Source of the DNA: Betaproteobacteria bacterium UKL13-2
Lineage (GTDB): Bacteria; Pseudomonadota; Gammaproteobacteria; Burkholderiales; Usitatibacteraceae
DNA length: 64,000 nt
Assembly: GCA_001602455.1 (NCBI GenBank)
Contig: CP012157.1
Location: forward strand, 2,475,733-2,539,732
Reading direction: 5' to 3'
Positions 17,163 through 26,180 of the stretch are shown here, piece after piece. The position numbers were made by a program, and so were the translations under genes. Position 1 is the first letter of the stretch. Each line of letters opens with the position of its first letter. A model generated the notes under the pieces. That model was not told the DNA's origin. It saw only the letters and a program-made list of their open reading frames with translations, and did no database searches.

Positions 17163-18761
17163 CTATGAACTACACGACAACATCGAACACCCCGCCTTAT
17201 GTCGCGCCCAATCGGGGCGTTTCTCGGCGAAGCGTTCGCGGCCTGGCTGAACTTCATAAGGGTGCCGCATGACATCGAGCAGCTCGTTGACCATGCTGTT
17301 GTCGCCCTCCGTGGCGAGCTCTATTGCCTGCTGTGCGAGGTAGTTGCGCATCACGTACAACGGATTAAAGCGACTCATCAACGCTGCCCGATCAGATTGC
17401 ACGAAGTCATCCTCTTTGACACGAACAAGGTAGCGTCCCAGCCACATATCGAATGCTGCTTGATGGATGTCGCGAAGGTCTTCACGGTAGAACGCAGCGG
17501 CGAGCAGCGCACGATTTGCCTCCACACCCGCACCAACTTCCGCCTCTACCTTCGCGAGTTGTCGAAAGAAGATCGTCATATCCACGTCGGCGTCCGCCAG
17601 CAACCGAAACCCGTCGTTCACCAGCGCGGCGTCTTCTTCACGCCAAGCGGCAAAACCGAATTTTCCAGCAAGGTTGTTTCGCGTCGCAAGGTCAAACGCG
17701 GCATCGTAGCGGTTCATGCCGGTTTGCAATAGGTCGGCCATGCGGATAGCGTCGGGAGAATCTTCATCCGTCACCATGAGCAATGCCGAACCCAACCGCT
17801 CCAAATTCCATCGTGCAATTTCCGGCTGCCGACCATAACAGTAGCGCTTGCCTTCTGCATCCGTCGTATTGGGCGTCCAGCCGGGATCGACGTTATCAAT
17901 CCAACCATACGGGCCATAGTCAATCGTGAGGCCCAAGATGGACATGTTGTCGGTGTTCATCACGCCGTGCACAAAGCCCACTCGCATCCAGTGTGCGACC
18001 ATGACGGCAGTGCGTTCAGCAACGACACCAAACCACTCGCCCGCGCGATCAATCGGATCAGCCGGCAAATCAAGCTCAGGAAAATCTCGCACGATGGTGA
18101 ATTCGACCAACTGCTTCAACAATGCAGTGTCATTACGTGCCGCGTGAATTTCAAAATGGCCAAAACGTGTGAACGACGGCGCAACACGACACACAATCGC
18201 ACCCGGCTCACGCTCAGGATTGCCGTCATAAAACATATCCCGCACGACTTTGTCGCCGGTCGCAACCAGACTCAGTGCGCGTGTGGTGGGAATACCAAGA
18301 TGAAACATGGCCTCACTACACAAAAATTCGCGGATGGAGGAACGTAACACTGCGCGGCCATCGGCTCGACGCGAGTAAGGCGTCGGCCCTGCGCCTTTGA
18401 GTTGCAATTCATACCGTTTACCCGAAGCGTTCAATACTTCGCCGAGATAGATCGCGCGTCCATCACCAAGCTGCCCTGCCCAGTGACCAAACTGGTGACC
18501 GCCATAGACTGTCGCATACGGCTCACTACCCGAAAGCACACCGTTCCCACCCAAGGCGTTGACGACTTCCGCGCTCTGCATCATTGCCGCACTCAACCCC
18601 AACTCGTCGGCCATCTCGTGTGAAGAGGCGATCAGCCGTGGCGCGGCAACTGGGGTTGGCATCACTGGCGACCACACCGCACCTTTGACTTGGCGAGTGG
18701 TATTCGATGTTTCTGGGTCGCCGGGGAGTTCGCGGCGGAATCGGTTATCGAAGGTCAGCAC
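17163..18761 (-). CDS. selO: protein adenylyltransferase SelO (YdiU family)
   Basis: 532 aa from a GTG start (no ATG or clear ribosome site upstream). The pseudokinase fold is complete: G-x-H-Q-F-G-x-W-A-G-Q-L-G-D-G-R, L-K-G-A-G-P-T-P-Y-S-R, R-E-F-L-C-S-E-A-M and the metal/nucleotide segment H-G-V-M-N-T-D-N-M-S. It ends in the conserved S-C-S-S tail, with Cys where eukaryotic SelO has selenocysteine. SelO transfers AMP to Ser/Thr/Tyr of target proteins and is tied to redox stress. Its stop lies directly against the IS3 debris on the opposite strand, but the C-terminus is intact. Confidence 0.93.
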   Translation of the reverse strand: MLTFDNRFRRELPGDPETSNTTRQVKGAVWSPVMPTPVAAPRLIASSHEMADELGLSAAMMQSAEVVNALGGNGVLSGSEPYATVYGGHQFGHWAGQLGDGRAIYLGEVLNASGKRYELQLKGAGPTPYSRRADGRAVLRSSIREFLCSEAMFHLGIPTTRALSLVATGDKVVRDMFYDGNPEREPGAIVCRVAPSFTRFGHFEIHAARNDTALLKQLVEFTIVRDFPELDLPADPIDRAGEWFGVVAERTAVMVAHWMRVGFVHGVMNTDNMSILGLTIDYGPYGWIDNVDPGWTPNTTDAEGKRYCYGRQPEIARWNLERLGSALLMVTDEDSPDAIRMADLLQTGMNRYDAAFDLATRNNLAGKFGFAAWREEDAALVNDGFRLLADADVDMTIFFRQLAKVEAEVGAGVEANRALLAAAFYREDLRDIHQAAFDMWLGRYLVRVKEDDFVQSDRAALMSRFNPLYVMRNYLAQQAIELATEGDNSMVNELLDVMRHPYEVQPGRERFAEKRPDWARHKAGCSMLSCSS

Positions 18762-18776
18762 AAACGGGCGCTATAG

Positions 18777-18832
18777 AGAATGAAGAATGAAGAATGAAGA
18801 ATGAAGCATGAAAAATGAAAAATGAAAAATTG
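18777..18832. repeat. heptanucleotide tandem repeat
   Basis: About eight 7-bp units, GAATGAA drifting to AAATGAA, 15 bp upstream of the selO start. Length changes here would alter the spacing of any selO promoter. Confidence 0.75.
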
Positions 18833-18910
18833 GATAGGCCGCATTATGCGGTCGTCAGTGGTCGTCGGCATATCTTCAGCCCCATCCATGAATGCCCGCA
18901 TAGACTGCAC

Positions 18911-18944
18911 TAGCCTGAGTATTTCACAGCTCGCCCGCGGCGTC
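18911..18944. repeat. family A fragment
   Basis: TAGCCTGAGTATTTCA followed by CTCGCCCGCGGCGTC, matching one end of the family A element at 58163. Confidence 0.45.
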
Positions 18945-18979
18945 GGCGAACAACACGTGCGGGGCATCAAGATCGCCCA

Positions 18980-19426
18980 TCAGTGCGCCGCCAACTGATG
19001 TTGCAAGAAATGTTGCAAGAAGCCACCCGCCGCCATCGCCACCACAAAGATCACCGCGTCAGACGAAAACGATCCCACCGCCACCAACGCCGGGCCCGGA
19101 CAGTAACCCGCCAATGCCCAGCCCGCACCAAACAGCGCAGAGCCTACGGTCAACTGCCGATCAATGGCCGTCGCGTGCGGCCAGTGAAAGCCTGCTTCCA
19201 CCAAGGGGTGTTTCCGCCGCTTGGCCACCAGATAGATCATGGTGGTCACCATCATGCCGGCACCGAGCACCGCCAGCAGTTGCGGTCGCCATGCGCCGTA
19301 GGTTTGGCCGGTGACGTCTAAAAAACGCTTCACGTTGGCCGGATCAACCATGCCGGAGACGATCAACCCCAAACCGAAGATAAAGCCCAATACCAGCGCG
19401 GCAATTGAAGACGCGAGATGTTTCAT
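18980..19426 (-). CDS. YeeE/YedE half-transporter (DUF6691 type)
   Basis: 148 aa, about four membrane helices. Contains the G-Y-C-P-G-P-A-L motif with the conserved Cys of thiosulfate/sulfur-compound carriers. Its start overlaps the stop of the other half-transporter by 4 bp, so both halves should be made together; paired half-size YeeE-like proteins (PmpA/PmpB type) commonly accompany persulfide dioxygenase genes. Likely moves a sulfur compound across the inner membrane. Confidence 0.85.
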   Translation of the reverse strand: MKHLASSIAALVLGFIFGLGLIVSGMVDPANVKRFLDVTGQTYGAWRPQLLAVLGAGMMVTTMIYLVAKRRKHPLVEAGFHWPHATAIDRQLTVGSALFGAGWALAGYCPGPALVAVGSFSSDAVIFVVAMAAGGFLQHFLQHQLAAH

Positions 19427-19869
19427 GCGCGACCTCCGACGACACCGATGAGAAAGGTCACCAAGATGCCAATGGTCAAAAACGTCACCACCGCCGCCAA
19501 TGAGCGCAGGCTAAATCTAGCCAAGCCGCACACGCCATGGCCTGAGGTGCAGCCACTCGCCATACGCGTGCCGAAGCCGACCAACAGCCCCGCCGCCATC
19601 ACCTTCAGCGCCCCGCCTGTGGCTGGCGACGCTGTCGATACCGCCGGTAATACCGACGGATAGAGCAGCACCGCAACAACACCGGCCAATACCAAGCCGA
19701 CCAGAAACATCCATCGCCAAGCCTCGCGGGAACCCGCCACCGTTTGGTGGAAGATTCCGGAGATACCGGCGATACGGCCGTTGAACAACATTAACCCGCC
19801 GCTCGCCAGACCAATCAGCGAACCACCGATGACCGCATTCAACCAAGGTGCCCAATGAGAATCAATCAT
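19423..19869 (-). CDS. YeeE/YedE half-transporter
   Basis: 148 aa with four or so hydrophobic helices and the conserved S-G-C-T-S-G-H-G-V-C-G motif (two Cys) that forms the sulfur-compound path in YeeE. Overlaps the upstream persulfide dioxygenase gene by 8 bp and the downstream half-transporter by 4 bp: a tight operon. Confidence 0.87.
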   Translation of the reverse strand: MIDSHWAPWLNAVIGGSLIGLASGGLMLFNGRIAGISGIFHQTVAGSREAWRWMFLVGLVLAGVVAVLLYPSVLPAVSTASPATGGALKVMAAGLLVGFGTRMASGCTSGHGVCGLARFSLRSLAAVVTFLTIGILVTFLIGVVGGRA

Positions 19870-20932
19870 GTGCTGCCGCCCCTTGATTCATGGTGGCTCG
19901 CGATGCACTCAGCGCGAGGACGCCGCCGGTGACATTACATACATTAGTCACGCCAGCTTTCACCAGCGCCTCAGTGGCGACCAGCGAACGTCGGCCCGAG
20001 CGACACAAAACATAAAGCGTGCGTGCATTGGACGCGATTGCCCGCATCTTCGGTATGTCGGTCGTGCTGAGGCACACCGCATTTTCGAATGGTTCACATT
20101 GGGTATCTGCGGAATCGCGCAAATCAACAAGCGCGTCGAGCTTAGGATCAAATTGCAATACAAACTGCGCCGGCTGGATCATCGGCAGCACCGGCTCGCC
20201 TGCGTGTAACGCGCCACCGGAGCGGTTCGCCGGTACGGCTTTTGCAAGGTGTTTAGGTGGCGCGAGATGCAGACCGGCCATGATCTCCCGAAACGCGTCA
20301 CGGTCTTTACCCGCAAAGCGTGGGTTATGGCTTTTTTCGTGGCCAATCGTCGAGCTCGCCCGTCCGCGGTAGTCGTGACCCGGCCAAACGACAGTAGCGA
20401 CCGGTAGCGTAAACAGGCGCTGCGTCACGCTGTGGAACAAATCGTCGCTGCTGCCATTCTGAAAATCGGTGCGGCCACAACCTTCGATCAATAACGCATC
20501 GCCGGTGAATACGTTGCCTTGTATGTTGCCTTGTATGTTGCCTTGTATGTTGTCTTGTACATTGTCTTGTACCAAAAAGCTCATACTCCCCGGCGTATGC
20601 CCAGGCGTCGCAATCACAGCAATCTTGGTCGAGCCGATGTCGATGATGTCGCCATCAACCAGCATTCGATCATGCCCGGCAGATTCACACGCCGCACCAA
20701 CTGCACTCGATGCACCGGTGACTGACTTGAGTGCGTTCGCACCGGTTTCGTGATCGGCATGAACATGTGTATCCAGTATCCAGCGCAGCGTGAATCCGTG
20801 TCGCTCAATTTCGCCAAGATCGCGGGACAACTGCCCCAACACCGGGTCGATGATGGCAGCCTCACGCGTGGTGGCGTCGGCAACGATGTAGGTCAGCGTC
20901 GAAGAGTCTTGGTCAAACAGTTGCAGGATCAT
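19862..20932 (-). CDS. persulfide dioxygenase-rhodanese fusion
   Basis: 356 aa from the ATG at 20932, which has an ideal GGAGGTG three bases upstream; an ATG 12 bp earlier lacks one. N-terminal metallo-beta-lactamase fold of the ETHE1 type: T-H-V-H-A-D-H (His56, His58, Asp60, His61), P-G-H-T-P-G-S and W-P-G-H-D-Y. C-terminal rhodanese with active-site C-R-S-G-R-R (about Cys310). This order is that of bacterial PRF proteins, which oxidise glutathione persulfide to sulfite and pass sulfur to thiosulfate. An expanded D/G-N-I/V-Q repeat, encoded by 20511-20570, sits just before V-F-T-G-D-A, close to the metal site. Confidence 0.88.
   Translation of the reverse strand: MILQLFDQDSSTLTYIVADATTREAAIIDPVLGQLSRDLGEIERHGFTLRWILDTHVHADHETGANALKSVTGASSAVGAACESAGHDRMLVDGDIIDIGSTKIAVIATPGHTPGSMSFLVQDNVQDNIQGNIQGNIQGNVFTGDALLIEGCGRTDFQNGSSDDLFHSVTQRLFTLPVATVVWPGHDYRGRASSTIGHEKSHNPRFAGKDRDAFREIMAGLHLAPPKHLAKAVPANRSGGALHAGEPVLPMIQPAQFVLQFDPKLDALVDLRDSADTQCEPFENAVCLSTTDIPKMRAIASNARTLYVLCRSGRRSLVATEALVKAGVTNVCNVTGGVLALSASRATMNQGAAAHD
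20511..20570. repeat. five in-frame 12-bp tandem units within the persulfide dioxygenase gene
   Basis: Five diverging copies of ATGTTGCCTTGT, encoding Q-G-N-I/V and Q-D-N-V/I on the minus strand, inserted between core strands of the hydrolase fold. Confidence 0.85.
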
Positions 20933-21023
20933 GCGCACCTCCATAAGATATGGCGTGCATTCTGCGCCGCTTTGTGCCAGTGGTCTGTGACGTTTGTTAC
21001 TAAGCGAATGGACTCAGTTGCCT

Positions 21024-21716
21024 CTAACCCTGCGAAACTTCATCGAGCGCCACAACATCAGTAACCTCAATGGCTTCGCGGGACTGGGTAATCCAGCCGC
21101 GCTCCGAGAACCCCCGCATCACACGCGACACCATTTCTCTCGCCACACCGAGTTGGTCCGCAATAGCTTGGTGTGTCATCACGACACGCGGCCCACGTTC
21201 TACGAGCAAACGTGCGATGCGCTGGTCGAGCTTCAAGAACGCGATCGCCTCAACGGCGAGCATCAAATCCGACAGCCGCTCACTGATCAATCCAAAAAAG
21301 AATTTACGAAAGTCCACCTCTGTGGCGAGCAGTTCATCCACGGTCTCGGGGCTCAACACCAGTACCGTGAGCGGGGTCTCTGCATAACCATTGGCCATCA
21401 GTCCGGGACGGTGAAACATCGCCTGTGCGGAGGCGATACAAAGCTCGCCGGCTTCGACCGTATAGAGCGCAATCGACCGCCCGTTAGACGCCTCACGCAC
21501 CACCCGCACCCGCCCTTCCAGCAGAAGCGGAAATCCTCCACAAGGCATGTCTGGTGAAAAGAGCCGCTCACCGACTGCCATCCGCTGATAGTGGGCAGCG
21601 GCGACCGTACGTGCGAGTGTGGCCGATGGCAAATGCGCCAGTGGGGGAAATCTGGCCGTCACCAGTTGGATTAACGCTTCGAGGGGCGGAGGAACGGTAC
21701 TCATGGAATCAAACAT
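21024..21716 (-). CDS. Crp/Fnr family regulator of the persulfide operon
   Basis: 231 aa from the ATG at 21716 (a TTG lies four codons upstream). N-terminal cyclic-nucleotide-type beta roll (about 45-125) lacking an Fnr Fe-S cysteine cluster; only Cys59 (M-P-C-G-G-F) and Cys93 (G-E-L-C-I-A) are present. C-terminal winged HTH: M-T-H-Q-A-I-A-D-Q-L-G-V-A-R-E-M-V-S-R-V. It lies 91 bp upstream of the persulfide dioxygenase on the same strand. Two lone cysteines facing the sensory domain could react with persulfide; that is inference. Confidence 0.82.
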   Translation of the reverse strand: MFDSMSTVPPPLEALIQLVTARFPPLAHLPSATLARTVAAAHYQRMAVGERLFSPDMPCGGFPLLLEGRVRVVREASNGRSIALYTVEAGELCIASAQAMFHRPGLMANGYAETPLTVLVLSPETVDELLATEVDFRKFFFGLISERLSDLMLAVEAIAFLKLDQRIARLLVERGPRVVMTHQAIADQLGVAREMVSRVMRGFSERGWITQSREAIEVTDVVALDEVSQG

Positions 21717-21755
21717 CCCAGTTGACAAAAAAATGAAGCGGCTTCAGGTCTGCGC

Positions 21756-21845
21756 TAGCCTGAACATCTCATGGGAGCGCGTTCGAAAGCAGGGAAATGG
21801 GCGAACGATTTTTCGCCTGAACGACCACAGCATAGCAGGCAACCG
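21756..21845. repeat. family A left part
   Basis: TAGCCTGAACATCTCATGGG, then GCGTTCGAAAGC and a TTTTTCGCCTGAACGACCAC block equivalent to those in the 49061 and 40541 copies. Confidence 0.55.
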
Positions 21846-21936
21846 ATCCCCCGTTTACCGTGCGCGCTCGGCCGGACGAGGGCGATTGAAGGGGGTATAA
21901 ATGGGGGCCGATACGAACGGGGCGCAGAAGCGTGGG

Positions 21937-24206
21937 TGCGAGGACACGCGGATGATTCAGCCACTCAACACGAACAAGTCATCCCCCCGCTCCCGCGGCG
22001 GCGGGAGCCCAATTTTGTTGGCAGAATTGTTGGCCAAATTGTTGGCCGAATTGTTGGCAGAATTGTTAGCGGAATTGTTGGCAGAAGCCACCCCTCAACT
22101 TGCAAGCGGATGAGATTCCTCGTCGCCCGAAGGGCTCTGTCGGAATGACAAGCAGAGGCGAGGGTGCGAGGACACGCGGATGATTCGGCCACTCAACACG
22201 AACAAATCATCCCCCCGCTCCCGCGGCGGCGGGAGCCCAATTTTGTTGGCAGAATTGTTGCCAGAACTGTTAGCGGAATTGTTGGCAGAAGCAATCCCTC
22301 AACTTGCAAGCGGATGAGATTCCTCGTCGCCCGAAGGGCGTGCGTCGGAATGACAAGCAGAGGCGGGGTGCGAGGACACGCGGATGATTCGGCCACTCAA
22401 CACGAACAAGTCATCCCCCCGCTCCCGCGGCGGCGGGAGCCCAATTTTGTTGGCCGAATTGTTGGCCAAATTGTTGGCCGAATTGTTGGCAGAATTGTTA
22501 GCGGAATTGTTGGCAGAAGCCACCCCTCAACTTGCAAGCGGATGAGATTCCTCGTCGCCCGAAGGGCTCTGTCGGAATGACAAGCAGAGGCGGGGTGCGA
22601 GGACACGCGGATGATTCGGCCACTCAACACGAACAAATCATCCCCCCGCTCCCGCGGCGGCGGGAGCCCAATTTTGTTGGCAGAATTGTTGCCAGAACTG
22701 TTAGCGGAATTGTTGGCAGAAGCAATCCCTCAACTTGCAAGCGGATGAGATTCCTCGTCGCCCGAAGGGCGTGCGTCGGAATGACAAGCAGAGGCGGGGT
22801 GCGAGGACACGCGGATGATTCGGCCACTCAACACGAACAAGTCATCCCCCCGCTCCCGCGGCGGCGGGAGCCCAATTTTGTTGGCAGAATTGTTGGCCAA
22901 ATTGTTGGCCGAATTGTTAGCGGAATTGTTGGCAGAAGCCACCCCTCAACTTGCAAGCGGATGAGATTCCTCGTCGCCCGAAGGGCTCTGTCGGAATGAC
23001 AAGCAGAGGCGGGGTGCGAGGACACGCGGATGATTCGGCCACTCAACACGAACAAATCATCCCCCCGCTCCCGCGGCGGCGGGAGCCCAATTTTGTTGGC
23101 AGAATTGTTGGCAGAAGCCACCCCTTAACTTACAAGCGGATGAGATTCCTCGTCGCCCGAAGGGCTTGCGTCGGAATGACAAACGGGGGCGAGGAGCCTC
23201 ATGCGGCAGAAACTGAATGTGGCATTACTTCACCACTTTGTAAAAGTGGGCGGTGAAACGCAATTATCCGTCGCTGCACAAAGGCAACCACCCCCCACGC
23301 ATCGAACCCCCCACGCATCGAACCACCCATGCACCCATGCACCCACGCTGTCATTCCGACCGCAGCGTAGCGTAGCGGAGGAATCTGCTTTTCCATCCTC
23401 AACAGAAAATCCCTCGTGCAAGGCGCAGGCACAAGCGGATGAGATTCCTCCTCGCCCGAAGGGCTTGCGTCGGAATGACAAGCGGTGGCGAGGGTGCGAG
23501 GACACGCGGATGATTCGGCCACTCAACACGAACAAATCATCCCCCCGCTCCCGCGGCGGCGGGAGCCCAATTTTGTTGGCAGAATTGTTGGCAGAATTGT
23601 TGGCAGAATTGTTTGCAGAAACAATCCCTTCACTTACAAGCGGATGAGATTCCTCGTCGCCCGAAGGGCTTTCGTCGGAATGACAAGCAGAGGCGAGGGT
23701 GCGAGGACACGCGGATGATTCGGCCACTCAACACGAACAAATCATCCCCCCGCTCCCGCGGCGGCGGGAGCCCAATTTGTTGGCAGAATTGTTGGCAGAA
23801 TTGTTGGCCGAATTGTTGGCAGAACCAATCCCTCAACTTGCAAGCGGATGAGATTCCTCGTCGCCCGAAGGGCTTGCGTCGGAATGACAAGCAGAGGCGA
23901 GGGCTGCGCCGGGCGGGAGCCCAATTTGTTGGCAGAACTGTTGGCAGAAGCAATCCCTTAACTTACAAGCGGATGAGATTCCTCGTCGCCCGAAGGGCTC
24001 TGTCGGAATGACAAGCGGTGGCGGGGGTGCGAGGACACGCGGATGGTTCGGCCACTCAACACGAACAAATCATCCCCCCGCTCCCGCGGCGGCGGGAGCC
24101 CAATTTGTTGGCAGAATTGTTGGCCGAATTGTTGGCAGAAACAATCCCTTAACTTACAAACGGATGAGATTCCTCCTCGCCCGAAGGGCTTGCGTCGGAA
24201 TGACAA
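21937..24206. repeat. tandem array of ~204-228-bp units with nested 12-bp repeats
   Basis: GAGGACACGCGGATG recurs at 21940, 22168, 22372, 22599, 22803, 23018, 23498, 23703 and 24031, plus a truncated unit near 23895. Each unit has a perfect 8-bp hairpin (GCTCCCGC/GCGGGAGC), then CCAATTTTGTTGG, a run of 2-6 copies of GAATTGTTGGCA-like 12-mers, and a TGAGATTCCTCGTCGCCCGA-GTCGGAATGACAA block. Spacings 228/204/227/204 show a two-unit higher-order repeat. Short open frames on both strands are by-products; nothing looks translated. The 2.3-kb stretch otherwise holds no gene. Confidence 0.9.
23191..23450. repeat. ~250-bp block, copy 1 (other copy 24215-24459)
   Basis: From GAGGAGCCTCATGCGGCAG to CAAGCGGATGAGATTCCTC, nearly identical to 24215-24459 except for an extra ~15-bp CACGCATCG-rich stretch. 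It interrupts the tandem array between units 6 and 7. Confidence 0.8.
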
Positions 24207-24214
24207 GCGGGGGC

Positions 24215-24459
24215 GAGGAGCCTCATGCGGCAGAAACTGAATGTGGCATTACTTCACCACTTTGTAAAAGTGGGCGGTGAAACGCAATTATCCGTCGCTG
24301 CCCAAAGGCAACCACCCCCCCACGCATCGAACCACCCGAGCACCCATGCCCCCGCGCTGTCATTCCGACCGCAGCGTAGCGTAGCGGAGGAATCTGCTTT
24401 TCCATCCTCAACAGAAAATCCCTCGTGCAAGGCGCAGGCACAAGCGGATGAGATTCCTC
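24215..24459. repeat. ~250-bp block, copy 2, abutting the giant gene's end
   Basis: Second copy of 23191-23450; it stops 7 bp before the stop codon of the 2121-codon gene, so the array and the gene are directly joined. Confidence 0.8.
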
Positions 24460-24466
24460 GTTCGCA

Positions 24467-26180
24467 CTACGGCTCCACCGGCACCAAGCCATCAGGTGCG
24501 GCACCAGCGTCCCCATAAACATATGGGAACGTGATGTTGGTCGGGTTGGTCAGCCATACCACCAACTTGCGATCCGGTTTCTTCCACACAAAATCCATCG
24601 CGCCGTTACCATCAAAATCACCTGCGGCATAGAGCTGCCAGGTCTTGTCGGTGGCAATCATGTCGTAGGTGGCTTTGATTTGGGTGCCGTTCATGAGCCA
24701 CACCTTGATGTTGCCGTTGGTGTCGCGCATGACGATGTCACCCTTGCCGTCGCCGTCCATGTCGCCGAGTTTCAAGATGGTGTAACCGGCTGGCATCTGT
24801 CCGACCAGGGTGTTGACCCACGTACGGCCAGCTTGCCCCATGAGCGCTCGGACTTGATTGGTGGGGCTAATCCATACGATATCGCCACGACTATCGGCAT
24901 TGAGGTCGATGATGCCGGCTATGCTCCAATTCAAGGGCGCACCGCCGCGATGCTTGACTTCATTGACGTTCGGGTCGACCTTGGTCTGAACACCATCGAC
25001 CATGCTCTCGCCGCCGCCCATGAACCATGCGAAGGTGACGCCGGAATCGTTGGTGCCCGGCTTCGTGTAGCGCCATAAAATATCGGCCTTGCCGTCACCA
25101 TCAAGATCGCCCACCGCGTCGACGACCCAGTCGAGCTTGGCGTTACGTACGATGGTGCCTGCAACGGGTGGCAGTGTTTGGTCAATGCGTACGTTCTCCA
25201 ATGCGTTTCTGGAGATTAGTGCCGATTTGCCGCTACCGGTGACGTCCCCCACACCGAGTAGTGTCCAATCGCCGCCGACATCATCCACCGTGGAGAAGAC
25301 GATCTTCTGGCCATCCCAACGGCCAACCTGTAGGGTGGTTGTCGCGGCTTTCGGCGTGGGTTCATCGGACGCGGTGGTTTGCGAGACTGTACCGCGCAGC
25401 AATACGTTGGCAAAGCCTGCCCCGGTGAAATCAAATTGACTGCTTATGGCGAGCGGGATCACCTGCGCTGCAAAGCGTGCCGTCAGCGGCGCACTTGGGC
25501 CAGCCGCGCTGGTGGCGACGACTTGGCAGGTGTAGGCGCGACCAGTCGGAAGTGCCGGTAAGGCGAATGTACTGCTGGTGGTGTTTTGCGTGGCGATGGT
25601 TGCGCCGGTCGAGTCGGTGCAGCTCATTTGGTAGCCCGTAATCGGGGCGGTGGTGGTCCCACCGCTACCAGACCCGGCACCGCCGCCAGCGAAGTTACAG
25701 CTAATGACACCGAGTTTCATCACACAGTTACCCGCAGACGGGGCAGATGGTGGTTGTATCGGGTTCACAGGCGTGACACTGTTTGATGCTGCTGAGGCCG
25801 GCCCCGTTCCCACGCTGTTGGTCGCCCTGACGGTGAAGGTGTAGGCGGTGCCATTGGTCAAGCTGCTCACGGTGATGCTGGTGCATGGGGTGGGTGTATT
25901 CGAACATGTGCCAGTGATGTTGCCCGGGCTGGAGGTGGCGGTGTAGCTGGTGATCGCAGAACCACCATTGCTGGCCGGTGCGGTGAAGATGACACTGGCT
26001 TGGGCGTTACCTGCCGTGGCGGTGCCGATGGTGGGTGCGCCGGGGACGGTGGCTGCGACGCTGATGTTAACGGTAGCCGTCGCTACAGTGTAGTTGCTGT
26101 CGGCGGCTTTAGTCGCCGTGATGGTGCAAGTGCCTACGCCAGCCGCCGTCAGGGTGGTGCCACTGATGGTGCAGTTGGCG
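24467..26180. repeat. 1.7-kb direct repeat, copy 1 (shared 3' cassette)
   Basis: Matches 32535-34248 at a constant offset of 8068 bp with only a handful of base differences (for example near 24486, 24620, 25760 and 25883). It encodes the end of the last Ig repeat, FN3, linker and FG-GAP domain. Similarity starts within three bases of the stop codon. Confidence 0.9.

Noticed and set aside
21937-24206. Possible CRISPR array
   Set aside because: Units are ~204-228 bp, repeated along their whole length with nested 12-mers; no short repeat/unique spacer pattern and no cas genes.
21771-24280. Many 60-165-codon frames inside the tandem array
   Set aside because: All read the same repeats in several frames and both strands; no consistent start, ribosome site or domain.
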